The position numbers and the translations under genes were made by a program. A stretch of 64,000 bases of DNA. It comes from Rhizobium sp. CCGE531 (GTDB taxonomy: Bacteria > Pseudomonadota > Alphaproteobacteria > Rhizobiales > Rhizobiaceae). Positions 8,316-19,926 of the stretch are shown in pieces; position 1 is the stretch's first letter; the number at the start of each line of letters is the position of its first letter. The DNA is taken from assembly GCF_003627795.1 (NCBI RefSeq), contig NZ_CP032684.1, positions 3,966,001 to 4,030,000 of the forward strand, read 5' to 3'. Under the pieces are notes generated by a model. It made no database searches, was not told the DNA's origin, and worked only from the letters and a program-made list of their open reading frames with translations.

Positions 8316-8899
8316 ACGCTCTCGCTCTCACCCGCCGCGATGCCCGGATTTTGATGCCCGGCCCGACGCCAGTTATCCAGACCGGGCGGCTGACCTTGCG
8401 CCCGCACCGGCTCAGCGACGCCGATATGATCGCGGAATCGCTCTCCGATTTCGCCATCACCCGCATGCTGGCCCGCGTGCCCGCGCCCTATGACCGGCAG
8501 GATGCGCTGGACTGGCTGGTCCAGCACACGTCCGGCCTCGGCCCCGACTGGCAGCTGGCCATCACCGAGCCGGATGATGCCCATATCGGCTGCGTCGGCA
8601 TCGAGCTCAGGCACGGCGGCTGGCATCTCGGCTACTGGCTGAACCGCTTCTACTGGCGGCGCGGCATCATGACCGAGGCGGTCGTATCGGCCCTTGGGCG
8701 CTTTGCCCGCCGCATGCCCGAAGTCGCCGTCCATTCCGGCGCCTTCGCCGACAATCCGGCATCCTTGAAGCTGCAGCAGAGGCTCGGCTTCGAGATCACC
8801 GGCTGCTCGGAGATCTACAGCTTCGCCCGCAACACCATGGTTCCGCATATCGAAACCGTGCTGAAGCCGGGTGCGCTGCGGCTCTCGCAAGCGGCGTAA
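8312..8899 (+). CDS. Second GNAT family N-acetyltransferase
   Basis: 195 residues. IQTGRLTLRPHRLSDADMI is again a RimJ/RimL-like N-terminus, GYWLNRFYWRRGIMTEAV the acetyl-CoA loop, and NPASLKLQQRLGFEITG the C-terminal motif. The start at 8312 overlaps the stop of the previous gene (ATGA). The two are divergent in sequence but share architecture, so they are probably an old tandem duplication. Confidence 0.83.
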   Translation: MNALALTRRDARILMPGPTPVIQTGRLTLRPHRLSDADMIAESLSDFAITRMLARVPAPYDRQDALDWLVQHTSGLGPDWQLAITEPDDAHIGCVGIELRHGGWHLGYWLNRFYWRRGIMTEAVVSALGRFARRMPEVAVHSGAFADNPASLKLQQRLGFEITGCSEIYSFARNTMVPHIETVLKPGALRLSQAA

Positions 8900-8912
8900 A
8901 GCCCTGAAACCC

Positions 8913-8990
8913 GTCATCGCCGGCCTTGCCGGCGATGACCATCATGCCAATCGTGCAGTTCCCCCCTTTATGGCACGGGGACTGCACGAT
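8913..8990 (+). terminator. Two consecutive hairpins after GNAT pair
   Basis: The first is GTCATCGCCGG (8913-8923) with CCGGCGATGAC (8929-8939). The second is ATCGTGCAGTTCCCC (8950-8964) with GGGGACTGCACGAT (8977-8990), one bulged base. Neither has a good T run, so they may end or protect the transcript rather than act as a classical terminator. Confidence 0.5.
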
Positions 8991-9114
8991 ATTCTTTGAC
9001 CTCAGCCCGAAGCGCCTATATCGAAGGCGACATGACGGGCAAACGGCCGCCCGATGCGTTTTTTGGACGTGTAAGGCGCGGCAGCAATTGAAAAGAGCGC
9101 ATAGGCTTTTGTGA

Positions 9115-11424
<2,310 letters not shown>

Positions 11425-11432
<8 letters not shown>

Positions 11433-12708
11433 TAGCGTCGCCCAAAGCCCCGACATCGATGCGCTGATGAACGATATCGGCCGCAAGGCCCGGGCTGCGT
11501 CGCGACCGTTGGCGTTTGCTTCGACGGAGAGCAAGAACAAGGCCTTGAACGCCATGGCGGACGCCATCCTGGCCCGCAAGGATCATATCCTTGCCGAGAA
11601 CGCCAAGGATCTGAAAGACATCGAAGGCACGGATATGCTCGCCTCTTTCGTCGATCGCCTGACGCTGAACGGCAAGCGCGTCGCCGAGATGGCCGACGGC
11701 ATTCGCGCCATCGCCGCCCTTGCCGACCCGGTGGGCGAAGTCATTGCCGCCTGGGATCGCCCGAACGGCTTGAAGATCGAGCGCGTTCGCACGCCGCTCG
11801 GCGTCATCGGCGTCATCTTCGAAAGCCGGCCGAATGTGACGGCCGATGCCGGCGCGCTGTGCCTGAAGGCTGGCAATGCCGTCATCCTCCGCTGCGGCAG
11901 CGATTCGCGCCGCTCCTCGCAGGCTATTCATGATTGCCTGGTCGAGGGGCTGAAGGCGGCGGGCCTGCCGGAACATGCCATCCAGCTCGTGCCCGTCAGC
12001 GATCGTGCCGCCGTCGGCGCCATGCTGCGTGGCCTCGAAGGCAATATCGACGTCATCGTGCCGCGCGGCGGCAAGAGCCTTGTCGCCCGCGTCCAGACCG
12101 AAGCGCGCGTGCCGGTCTTTGCCCATCTCGAGGGCCTCTGCCACGTCTATATCGATGCCTCGGCCGATCTGGAGATGGCGAAATCCATCGTCGTCAACGC
12201 CAAGATGCGCCGTACCGGCATTTGCGGCGCGGCCGAAACGCTGCTGGTCGATTCGAAAGTCGCTTCCAGCCATCTGAAGCCGCTGCTCGACGGGCTTGCG
12301 GCGGCAGGCTGCGAAATCCGTGGCTCCGCCGACGTGCTGCAGCTCATTCCCAGCCTCAAAGCCGCAACGGAAGAGGATTGGACGACGGAATATCTGGCCG
12401 CAATCATCTCTGTCGCGCTGGTCGACGGCATTTCCGGCGCAATTGCCCACATCGGCAAATATTCGTCGAACCATACCGAAGCCGTGATCGCTGAAGATCC
12501 CGCAATCGTCGAACGCTTCTTCACCGAGATCGACTCGGCGATCCTGCTGCACAATGCCTCGACGCAATTTGCCGATGGCGGCGAATTCGGCATGGGCGCG
12601 GAAATCGGCATCGCCACCGGCAAGATGCATGCGCGCGGGCCGGTCGGCGTTGAGCAGCTCACCTCCTTCAAATATCGCGTACGCGGCACCGGACAGATAC
12701 GGCCCTGA
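11425..12708 (+). CDS. proA: Gamma-glutamyl phosphate reductase
   Basis: 427 residues. It is an aldehyde-dehydrogenase-fold enzyme giving glutamate semialdehyde for proline. Visible motifs are [23 protein letters not shown], the catalytic Cys in [13 protein letters not shown], and [23 protein letters not shown] prefer the ATG at 11425 (AAGGA seven bases before it); an in-frame ATG at 11416 is also possible. Either start overlaps proB. Confidence 0.96.
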
Positions 12709-12709
12709 C

Positions 12710-13327
12710 GTGCTGAAGGAAGAGATCGATCAACGCTATCTGCGCATGCCCCATGCCGAGCGCGGCATGGTGGTCGGTCTTTTCGGCGGCTCCTTCAACC
12801 CGCCGCATGAAGGCCACGCACTCGTGGCCGAGATCGCCATTCGCCGGCTTGGCCTCGATCAGCTCTGGTGGATGGTGACGCCGGGCAACCCGCTGAAGAG
12901 CCGCAATCATCTGGCGCCGCTCGCCGAGCGTCTCGCACTCAGCGAACAGCTTCTCCATGATCCGCGCATCAAGGTGACGGCGTTCGAACAGAGGCTGGGC
13001 ATGAGCTATACGGCGAATACCTTGGCGCATGTAAAGGCCCGCAACAGCCGGGTCCATTTCATCTGGATTATGGGTGCCGACAGCCTGAATACGTTCCATC
13101 GCTGGCAGAAATGGCAGGAAATCGCCCGCACGTTTCCGATCGCCGTCATTGACCGACCGGGATCGACGCTATCCTATCTCTCGGCCAAGATGGCCAAGAC
13201 GTTCCACTATGCACGCGTCGACGAGGATGACGCCCGCGTGCTCTGGAAGAAGCGGGCGCCGGCCTGGACCTTCATCCATGGACCGCGCTCGGCACTCAGC
13301 TCGACAGCCTTACGCGACGCACAATAA
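12710..13327 (+). CDS. nadD: Nicotinate-nucleotide adenylyltransferase
   Basis: 205 residues from a GTG right after the proA stop; an ATG at 12746 is the other candidate. GLFGGSFNPPHEGHALVAE contains the nucleotidyl-transferase HxGH motif (HEGH), and SSTALRDAQ at the end matches the ISSTxIR motif. It converts nicotinate mononucleotide to deamido-NAD. In related genomes rsfS normally follows nadD closely; here about 3.9 kb with an sRNA and the mod genes lies between. Confidence 0.93.
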   Translation: MLKEEIDQRYLRMPHAERGMVVGLFGGSFNPPHEGHALVAEIAIRRLGLDQLWWMVTPGNPLKSRNHLAPLAERLALSEQLLHDPRIKVTAFEQRLGMSYTANTLAHVKARNSRVHFIWIMGADSLNTFHRWQKWQEIARTFPIAVIDRPGSTLSYLSAKMAKTFHYARVDEDDARVLWKKRAPAWTFIHGPRSALSSTALRDAQ

Positions 13328-13356
13328 TCAATCCGAATTCTTGGGGAAGGTCTGGA

Positions 13357-13482
13357 AAATAAAAAGCCCGACGCGGGAGGAGGTGCGTCGGGCTTTTGAA
13401 CCTGATCAGCAACTGGGAGGAGGAGAGTTGCTGATCCATATCGAACGGCATTGGGAGGAGGAGATCGCCGTTTCGATGATTA
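13357..13482 (-). ncRNA. Alpha-r14 family (NfeR1-like) trans-acting sRNA
   Basis: Read on the minus strand there are three successive hairpins, each with CCTCCTCCC in its loop. The stems (given on the plus strand) are 13440-13449/13467-13477, 13404-13414/13426-13436, and 13362-13374/13384-13396. The last is a perfect 13-bp GC-rich stem followed on the minus strand by TTTTATTTT, a rho-independent end. Three anti-Shine-Dalgarno loops in a transcript of about 125 nt is the signature of rhizobial alpha-r14 sRNAs such as NfeR1, which block translation starts of transporter mRNAs. The exact 5' end is not visible. The last hairpin can also terminate nadD. Confidence 0.82.
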
Positions 13483-13518
13483 TGTTTTAGCAGATTTTAC
13501 CGATTGATAAATGGCTGA

Positions 13519-13541
13519 TTGCGCAATGCAGCAATGCACAA
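13519..13541 (-). promoter_or_regulatory. Palindromic operator candidate upstream of sRNA
   Basis: On the minus strand TTGTGCA-N9-TGCGCAA forms an interrupted palindrome 37 bases upstream of the putative sRNA start. The T-N11-A form is that of LysR-type regulator boxes. No clear -35/-10 pair was found, so the exact promoter remains open. Confidence 0.45.
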
Positions 13542-13839
13542 GAAGCATGCCTTTGAAAATTTTCTGCCCAAAAAACGCTTCTTTTACAAATTTTCCGCCA
13601 CTTGATTTTCATCGTCCAAATGAAACCGGCGAAAGAATGGCTCAAGATCCCACGGTTCGTAACGTTACGTCTTGTTTCGTGAGCGTTCGCCAATCCATTG
13701 GGCGAATCCAGTCATGCATTTTTGTAATGCCCAAAAGAATTCATATGCACTGCGCCACGGAAAATCCATAGATTTCGTGTGGTTACACTGCGATATCGCG
13801 ATATATTTTTACAAACACATCCCTAGCCAAGCTTCGCGC

Positions 13840-13867
13840 GTCGTTATATCTGTCGAAATATGTCGAT
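13840..13867 (+). promoter_or_regulatory. ModE box upstream of modA
   Basis: The segment fits the ModE operator consensus ATCGnTATATA-N6-TATATAnCGAT: TCGTTATATC (13841-13850), six bases, then AATATGTCGAT (13857-13867), with only a few mismatches. It lies 22 bases before the modA start, where molybdate-loaded ModE would block transcription. Confidence 0.75.
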
Positions 13868-13888
13868 ACCTTTGGGGAGAAATTTAAG

Positions 13889-14686
13889 ATGGTCACCAGC
13901 CGACGCCGATGGATCAAGCTTGCAACCGCCGCCCTATCAGCCGCGTGGCTGGGCCTTTCGGTCGCGCCCGTGCCGGCATTCGCCGCCGACAAGATCGTCG
14001 TCTTTGCCGCCGCCAGCATGAAAAACGCGCTTGATAGCGCCGATGCCGTCTTCACCAAGGAAACCGGCAAGGAAGTGACCGTCTCCTATGCGGCGAGCGG
14101 CCCGCTCGCCAAGCAGCTCGAAAACGGCGCGCCGGCCGATGTCTTCATCTCCGCCGACACCAACTGGATGGACTATGTCGCCCAGAGAAAGCTGATCAGG
14201 GACGACAGCCGCGTCAACCTTCTCGGCAACAAGCTCGTCCTCGTGGCCGCCAAGGACAAGGCGAAGCCGGTCGAGATCAAGCAAGGCATGGATCTCGCCA
14301 GCCTGCTCGGCGACGGCCGCCTGGCGATCGGCCAGCCGGAATCAGTGCCTGCCGGCAAATACGGCAAGAGCGCGCTGGAAAAGCTCGGCATCTGGTCGTC
14401 GGTCGAAAAGAAGGTCGCCGGCGCCGAAAGCGTGCGCGCCGCGCTCGCGCTGGTTTCGCGCGGCGAAGCGCCCTATGGCATCGTCTATCAGACCGATGTC
14501 TCGGCCGATCCGGGCGTTGCCGTCGTCGGCACCTTCCCGGCAGACAGCCACCCGCCGATCGTCTACCCGATCGCCATCACCAGCAACAGCACCAACCCGG
14601 ATGTGCAAGCCTATTTCGATTTTCTGAAATCGGCTAAGGCTGTTCCATTCTTCGAGCATGAGGGCTTCACGATCCTGAAGCAGTGA
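13889..14686 (+). CDS. modA: Molybdate ABC transporter substrate-binding protein
   Basis: 265 residues with a signal peptide (basic start VTSRRRWIKL, hydrophobic core, cleavage near AFAADK). Mature motifs are VVFAAASMKNALD (oxyanion-binding Ser), YAASGPLAKQLENGAPADVFISAD, and VPAGKYGKSAL. It is a periplasmic binder for molybdate or tungstate. GGGGAGA precedes the ATG. It is first in modABC, and a ModE box lies directly upstream. Confidence 0.95.
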   Translation: MVTSRRRWIKLATAALSAAWLGLSVAPVPAFAADKIVVFAAASMKNALDSADAVFTKETGKEVTVSYAASGPLAKQLENGAPADVFISADTNWMDYVAQRKLIRDDSRVNLLGNKLVLVAAKDKAKPVEIKQGMDLASLLGDGRLAIGQPESVPAGKYGKSALEKLGIWSSVEKKVAGAESVRAALALVSRGEAPYGIVYQTDVSADPGVAVVGTFPADSHPPIVYPIAITSNSTNPDVQAYFDFLKSAKAVPFFEHEGFTILKQ

Positions 14687-14773
14687 GCGTCATCACCGCA
14701 AATCAGGCATGAAAGTTCAATCATCAGGCTCGCCGACCCGTGGCGAGCCTGAGATGTTTTAAGGGGCGAGTAT

Positions 14774-15475
14774 TTGGAAGCGTTGGGTTTGAGCAGCGAC
14801 GAATGGACGGCCATAGAGCTGAGCCTGCGCGTGTCCGTCGTCGCCATGCTGGTAAGCCTGCCCTTCGGCATTGCCGCGGCACTCCTGCTCGCGCGCGGCC
14901 GGTTCTGGGGCAAATCGATCCTCAACGGCGTCATCCATCTGCCGCTGATCCTGCCGCCTGTTGTCACCGGCTTCATCCTCCTCATTCTCTTCGGCCGCAA
15001 GGGGCCGATCGGGTCCTTGCTCGATCAATATCTCGGTATCGTCTTCTCGTTCCGCTGGACGGGCGCGGCACTTGCCTGCGGCGTCATGGGTTTCCCGCTG
15101 ATGGTCAGAAGCATCCGCCTGTCGGTCGAAGCCGTCGACCGCAAGCTGGAGGAAGCGGCCGGCACGCTGGGCGCCAGCCCTAACTGGACCTTCCTGACGG
15201 TCACCCTGCCCTTGATCCTGCCTGGCATCATCGCCGGCATGATCCTCTCCTTCGCCAAGGCCATGGGCGAGTTCGGCGCGACCATCACCTTCGTCTCCAA
15301 CATTCCCGGCGAAACCCAGACCCTGTCCTCGGCCATCTACACTTTCACCCAGGTTCCGGGCGGCGATGCCGGCGCCATGCGGCTCACCATCGTCGCCATC
15401 GTCATTTCGATGGCAGCCCTGCTCGCTTCGGAATTCCTTGCCTATCTTGCCGGACGGAGGGTGGATTTCGAATGA
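14774..15475 (+). CDS. modB: Molybdate ABC transporter permease
   Basis: 233 residues, five or six membrane helices. The ABC-permease EAA loop reads [27 protein letters not shown], and [24 protein letters not shown] is typical of ModB. The start is TTG at 14774, placed by AAGGGG eight bases upstream; no ATG fits. It overlaps modC by ATGA. Confidence 0.94.
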   Translation: MEALGLSSDEWTAIELSLRVSVVAMLVSLPFGIAAALLLARGRFWGKSILNGVIHLPLILPPVVTGFILLILFGRKGPIGSLLDQYLGIVFSFRWTGAALACGVMGFPLMVRSIRLSVEAVDRKLEEAAGTLGASPNWTFLTVTLPLILPGIIAGMILSFAKAMGEFGATITFVSNIPGETQTLSSAIYTFTQVPGGDAGAMRLTIVAIVISMAALLASEFLAYLAGRRVDFE

Positions 15476-16545
15476 CGCTTTCGGTCGATATCCGCCACCG
15501 CCTCGGCGCCTTTTCGCTGGAGGCGGCATTCACCTCCGACGGCGGCGTAACCGCCCTTTTCGGCCGCTCCGGCTCCGGCAAGACGTCGCTCATCCGGATC
15601 ATTGCCGGCCTCATCCGACCCGATCACGGCCGCGTCAGCCTCGACGAAACGGTGCTTGCCGACACCAGCAGGCAGATCTTCGTGCCGCGCCACCGCCGCC
15701 GCTTCGGCTATGTCTTTCAGGAAGCGCGCCTGTTTCCTCATCTTTCGGTGCGGAAGAACCTCAGTTACGGCCGCTGGTTCGCTCCCCGGAACGAGCGCGG
15801 TGAAAGCTTTGACGGCGTCGTCGATCTTCTTGGCATCGGCGCATTGCTCGACCGCAGGCCGGCCAAGCTCTCCGGCGGCGAGAAGCAGCGCGTCGCGATC
15901 GGCCGCGCCCTGCTTTCCTCTCCGCGGCTGCTATTGATGGATGAGCCGCTTGCCGCGCTCGACGAAGCCCGCAAGGCGGAAATCCTTCCCTATCTCGAGC
16001 GGCTGCGCGACGAGACCAGGATACCGATCATCTATGTCAGCCACTCGATCGCCGAGGTGGCGCGGCTCGCCAACCGCGTCGTCGTCATGCGCGACGGCAA
16101 GGTCGAGACGATCGGTGCCGCCGTTGATATTTTCAGCCAGCTATCCGGCCCGCTGGCGGCCGACCGCCGCGAAGCCGGCGTGCTGCTGGAAGGCCGCGTG
16201 GAATCGATGGACGACCGGCATCATCTGACCATCATTGCCCTGAAGACGGCAAAGCTCGTCGTGCCGGGTCAGGCGGCCGCTGTCGGCAAGACCGTACGCA
16301 TCCATATTCCCGCCCGCGACGTCATGCTGGCGACAACCAGGCCGGAAGGCCTCAGCGCCCTCAATATTCTCGACGGCGAAGTGCTGGGGATCGGCATGGC
16401 CGCCGATGGAACCGTGGAAGTCAGGGTCGATTGCGGCGGCGACATCGTAACCGCCCGCATCACGCAATTCTCGTCAGAACGGCTGGGGTTGCGGATCGGC
16501 CTGCCGATCCATGCGGTCATCAAGACCGTGGCACTCGAACATTAA
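15472..16545 (+). CDS. modC: Molybdate ABC transporter ATP-binding protein
   Basis: 357 residues: an ATPase domain (Walker [10 protein letters not shown], signature [15 protein letters not shown], Walker [13 protein letters not shown], switch His in [11 protein letters not shown]) plus a C-terminal molybdate-binding regulatory domain (about residues 290-355). It energises ModAB. The stop codon directly abuts the stop of the convergent modE. Confidence 0.96.
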   Translation: MTLSVDIRHRLGAFSLEAAFTSDGGVTALFGRSGSGKTSLIRIIAGLIRPDHGRVSLDETVLADTSRQIFVPRHRRRFGYVFQEARLFPHLSVRKNLSYGRWFAPRNERGESFDGVVDLLGIGALLDRRPAKLSGGEKQRVAIGRALLSSPRLLLMDEPLAALDEARKAEILPYLERLRDETRIPIIYVSHSIAEVARLANRVVVMRDGKVETIGAAVDIFSQLSGPLAADRREAGVLLEGRVESMDDRHHLTIIALKTAKLVVPGQAAAVGKTVRIHIPARDVMLATTRPEGLSALNILDGEVLGIGMAADGTVEVRVDCGGDIVTARITQFSSERLGLRIGLPIHAVIKTVALEH

Positions 16546-16929
16546 TCAGGATTTTCCCCGAGAAGCCCCGGCCGGGTTGCGATTGGCGTCGAGCCAGGTG
16601 AGATCGTCGGCTATTGCCGCGCGCAGCGTCGTTTCCATGCCGCGGAAGCGCCGCAGCAACTCCTCGCCGAACGGAGTCAGTGCCGCGCCGCCGCCCTTCT
16701 GCCCACCGCGCTGCGATTCCACGACCGGCTCGCGGAACATATGGTTCAGTTCGCTGATAAGCAGCCAGGCGCGACGATAGGACATATCCATGGCGCGGCC
16801 GGCGGCCGAAATCGAGCCGGTCTCCTGGATATGCTCGAGAAGCTCCATCTTGCCGCGCCCGAGCCGATCCTGCCCCGAAAAGCTGATGCGGAGGATGGGC
16901 GTCAACGATGGCTGCGGAGCGTCTGTCAT
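16546..16929 (-). CDS. modE: ModE-type winged-helix regulator, single-domain
   Basis: 127 residues. It has the ModE DNA-binding domain (GKMELLEHIQETGSISAAGRAMDMSYRRAWLLISELN) and RGGQKGGGAALTPFGEELL. The C-terminal molbindin domains of E. coli ModE (about 260 residues) are absent, as in many alphaproteobacteria. It probably represses modABC through the box before modA; how it senses molybdate without molbindin is open. It converges on modC with no gap. Confidence 0.88.
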   Translation of the reverse strand: MTDAPQPSLTPILRISFSGQDRLGRGKMELLEHIQETGSISAAGRAMDMSYRRAWLLISELNHMFREPVVESQRGGQKGGGAALTPFGEELLRRFRGMETTLRAAIADDLTWLDANRNPAGASRGKS

Positions 16930-17254
16930 GGCATCTGTAACCGTTTGCTTTGCCTAGTGTATACGCGGCCTTCACCTGCCTGTACATGCCGGCGGGAATG
17001 GACAAGCGGCGGCACCGGCCTATCTGATCTCCATGTAAAAGATGCGTCCTTAGCCGCAGCTCATTCTTGTCGCCGGAGTGGCGCCGACAACCTGATTTTT
17101 GACCCTCGGTGCGAATATTTACCCATATCTGGTGCGAAAGAGCCCTATTCAGGCACAAATCCTTGTCCCGAACGCCTCAAGATGGCCGTTGGCGTCTTGA
17201 AACCTTAATGCTTTGATGCCTATCTTTATGGGGTGATCGACTCAGATCACTTCC
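16930..17254. other. Intergenic region between modE and rsfS
   Basis: Divergent promoter region of about 325 bases with no gene. A hairpin near 17068-17096 (TTGTCGCC...GGCGCCGACAA, then ATTTTT) may be a terminator or leader element. No recognised operator was seen. Confidence 0.4.
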
Positions 17255-17701
17255 GTGCATGTTCTGTTACTCAAGGAAGGAAGAGCACTGACAACAGTAC
17301 ACGCCAAGGGAAGAACGCCTGTCGTTATCCCGAAGAGCTCGGAACGTGGCGCCGATGCCGCTGCCCGCGCCCTGCAAGCCGTCCTCGTAAGCCTCGAGGA
17401 TTCCAAGGCCGAAAATATCGTCACCATCGACATTGCTGGCAAATCCGCGCTTGGAGACTATATGGTCGTTGTCTCCGGCCGATCGAACCGCCATGTCGTG
17501 GCGATTGCCGACCATCTCATGACCGATCTCAAGGACGAGGGCTTCGGCAATGCCCGCGTCGAGGGTCTCGATGGCGGCGACTGGGTGTTGATCGACACCG
17601 GCGACATCATCGTTCATGTCTTCCGACCGGAGATCCGCGAGTTCTACAACATCGAAAAGATGTGGGCGGCACCCGATCTCGACGAAGGCACGCTGCACTA
17701 A
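17255..17701 (+). CDS. rsfS: Ribosomal silencing factor RsfS
   Basis: 148 residues from a GTG at 17255. The family core is clear: IVTIDIAGKSALGDYMVVVSGRSNRHVVAIAD, GDWVLIDTGDIIVHVFRPEIREFYNIEKMW. It binds L14 and prevents subunit joining in stationary phase. The best ribosome site (AAGGAAGGA, 17273-17281) lies inside this reading and points to a CTG at 17288 (CTG ACA ACA), so the real start may be non-canonical. rlmH follows, the conserved pair. Confidence 0.93.
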   Translation: MHVLLLKEGRALTTVHAKGRTPVVIPKSSERGADAAARALQAVLVSLEDSKAENIVTIDIAGKSALGDYMVVVSGRSNRHVVAIADHLMTDLKDEGFGNARVEGLDGGDWVLIDTGDIIVHVFRPEIREFYNIEKMWAAPDLDEGTLH

Positions 17702-17814
17702 CCGACCGCGGAACACCTCCCGGCCCCGGTTCGCAGCTTCACATCGCCGGACATGAGCTTCCGGCAACGGTTTGTTTTGTGCCGCCATGACGGCGGATGT
17801 GGCTGGGAGCGGGA

Positions 17815-18297
17815 ATGCGGATAGGTCTTTTTGCGGTGGGACGGTTGAAGGCCGGCCCGGAAAAGGATCTTGCGGCTCGTTACCTCGATCGTTTCGCCAA
17901 GGCCGGGCCGGCGATCGGCCTGGAAATGGCGCGCATGACCGAGGTTGCCGAAAGCCGCGCCTCCAACAGCGAGACCCGCAAGCGCGAAGAGGCGGGTCTG
18001 CTGCAGAAGGCGCACCCCGAAGGCGGTGTGCTCATTCTTCTCGACGAACGCGGCAAGGCGCTCGACAGCGAAGCCTTCGCCGCCATGCTCGGGACATTCC
18101 GCGATCAGGGAAAGCGCGACCTGACGATCGCCATCGGCGGCGCCGACGGCCTCGACCCATCCCTTTACGACAAGGCCGACATGACCATTTGCCTCGGCAA
18201 GCTGACCTGGCCCCACCAGCTCGTGCGCATCCTCATTGCCGAACAGCTCTACCGCGCCGTCACCATCCTCTCCGGCCACCCCTACCACCGGGTGTAA
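17815..18297 (+). CDS. rlmH: 23S rRNA pseudouridine-1915 N3-methyltransferase
   Basis: 160 residues, normal length for this SPOUT enzyme. MRIGLFAVGRLKAGPEKDLA at the start, LILLDERGKALDSEAFA, IAIGGADGLDPSL (SAM knot) and LTWPHQLVRILIAEQLYRA...GHPYHR at the end are diagnostic. The ATG at 17815 is preferred (GGGAGCGGGA before it) over a GTG at 17797. Confidence 0.97.
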   Translation: MRIGLFAVGRLKAGPEKDLAARYLDRFAKAGPAIGLEMARMTEVAESRASNSETRKREEAGLLQKAHPEGGVLILLDERGKALDSEAFAAMLGTFRDQGKRDLTIAIGGADGLDPSLYDKADMTICLGKLTWPHQLVRILIAEQLYRAVTILSGHPYHRV

Positions 18298-18468
18298 TCG
18301 TCCCATCCCATCTCGAAAACTGTTTGGCTTTCGGTTCTTTTGCGTTAACGAAACGCTCACACAGGCGTGTTTTGATTCCCGCCCTGAAAATGACGATGCT
18401 TCCTAGCCGATCGCGGCAAATCAGCCTATTTTCACGCGATCCGAAGGGACCAGGCCCGAACCGACTGG

Positions 18469-19926
18469 ATGAGAAAAGCCCAGCCCATGCTTTCCCGTCT
18501 TCTGCTGCCACCCCTGGCGGCATGTCTCGGTGTGGGCGCTTATGTGACCGGCCCTTTCCCTTTGCTGGATGTGGCCGTGGCGCAGGAGGCCGAGACCACC
18601 GCACCGCAGGCGCCTGACGATCGCGCCGCAACGACCGCATCGGTGCCGACGGCGCAGCAGGCGCCCGACCCTGCAGGCGATCTCGCCCACAAGCGCGACG
18701 AAACCCGTGCCCAGCTGAACGAGTTGTCGAAGACGATCAATCTCTCCTCCGACAAGACGAAAGAGCTGGAAGACAGTATCGCATCGCTCGACAAGAGCAC
18801 CGACAGCCTGCGCCAGGCGCTGATCGACAGCGCCGCCCGCCGCAAGGAGCTGGATCGCAAGATCCAGCAGAGCGAAAAGACGTTGACGGACCTTGCCGTC
18901 AAGGAAGGCAAGATCCGCGCTTCCCTGCATGATCGCCGCGCCCTGTTGGCCGAAGTGCTGGGCGCGCTCGAGCGCATGGGCCGCAACCCGCCGCCGGCGC
19001 TGCTGGTGACGCCGGACGATGCGCTCGCCTCGGTGCGCAGCGCTATTCTTCTCGGCGCCGTCGTGCCCGGAATGCGCAAGGAGACGGACAAACTCATCGC
19101 CGATCTCACGGATCTCAGCAAGCTGCATGCCGACGCAGCCGCCGAAAAGGCGAGCTTCACCACCACCATGACCAACAGTCTGGAGGAGGAGCGGCGCATG
19201 GATCTGCTGATTGCCGAAAACGACAAGCACAGCAAACAGAATGCCGCCCAGCTCGGGGCCGAACGCAAGCGCGCCGAGGAACTGGCGGGCCAGGCAACCA
19301 GCCTGGAGGGGCTCGTCGCCTCGCTGGAAAGCCAGATCGGCTCGGTGCGCGATGCCGCGGCGGCCGCGCGTGCGGAAGAGGCGCGCCGGGCGCAGATGAC
19401 CGAACAGCAGCGCGAGCAGGCGAAGGCCCTGGCCGAGAACGGTGTGCCCGATAAAAACCGCATTACGCCCGCATATCCCTTCTCGGATCTTAAACAGAAG
19501 TTGGAGCTGCCCGTGGCGGGCGATACCCTCCGCCAGTTCGGCGACGACGACGGCACCGGCCACACGGCGATGGGGTTGACCATCGCGACGGGTCCGGAAG
19601 CGCTCGTCACGGCTCCCGCCGACGGCACGGTTGTCTACGCCGGCGCGTTTCGCAGCTACGGTCAGATGATCATTCTGGATACGGGCGACGGCTATCACAT
19701 GGTGCTGTCGGGAATGGATGCGATCAAGACGCGTCCGGGCAGATTTGTCTTCGCCGGCGAGCCGCTTGCCACTATGGGCCAAAAAAGAGTCGCGAGCGCG
19801 ACCGCATTGGCGCTGGAAACGGATCGGCCAACGCTTTACATTGAATTCAGAAAAGATGGAAAACCGGTCGATTCTCGGCCTTGGTGGACCTCCAAAGACA
19901 CTGGAAAGGCACGCAATGATACGTAG
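18469..19926 (+). CDS. EnvC-like murein hydrolase activator, degenerate LytM
   Basis: 485 residues: an N-terminal signal or anchor segment, a long coiled coil (about residues 70-330, rich in Lys/Glu/Ala), and a C-terminal M23/LytM domain (about 365-475). Zinc ligands of active M23 enzymes are missing: the HxGxD region reads GHTAMGLTI and the HxH position reads GYHMVLSGM. It is therefore probably a non-catalytic EnvC-type activator of periplasmic amidases in cell division. ctpA overlaps its last 11 bases. Confidence 0.88.
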   Translation: MRKAQPMLSRLLLPPLAACLGVGAYVTGPFPLLDVAVAQEAETTAPQAPDDRAATTASVPTAQQAPDPAGDLAHKRDETRAQLNELSKTINLSSDKTKELEDSIASLDKSTDSLRQALIDSAARRKELDRKIQQSEKTLTDLAVKEGKIRASLHDRRALLAEVLGALERMGRNPPPALLVTPDDALASVRSAILLGAVVPGMRKETDKLIADLTDLSKLHADAAAEKASFTTTMTNSLEEERRMDLLIAENDKHSKQNAAQLGAERKRAEELAGQATSLEGLVASLESQIGSVRDAAAAARAEEARRAQMTEQQREQAKALAENGVPDKNRITPAYPFSDLKQKLELPVAGDTLRQFGDDDGTGHTAMGLTIATGPEALVTAPADGTVVYAGAFRSYGQMIILDTGDGYHMVLSGMDAIKTRPGRFVFAGEPLATMGQKRVASATALALETDRPTLYIEFRKDGKPVDSRPWWTSKDTGKARNDT

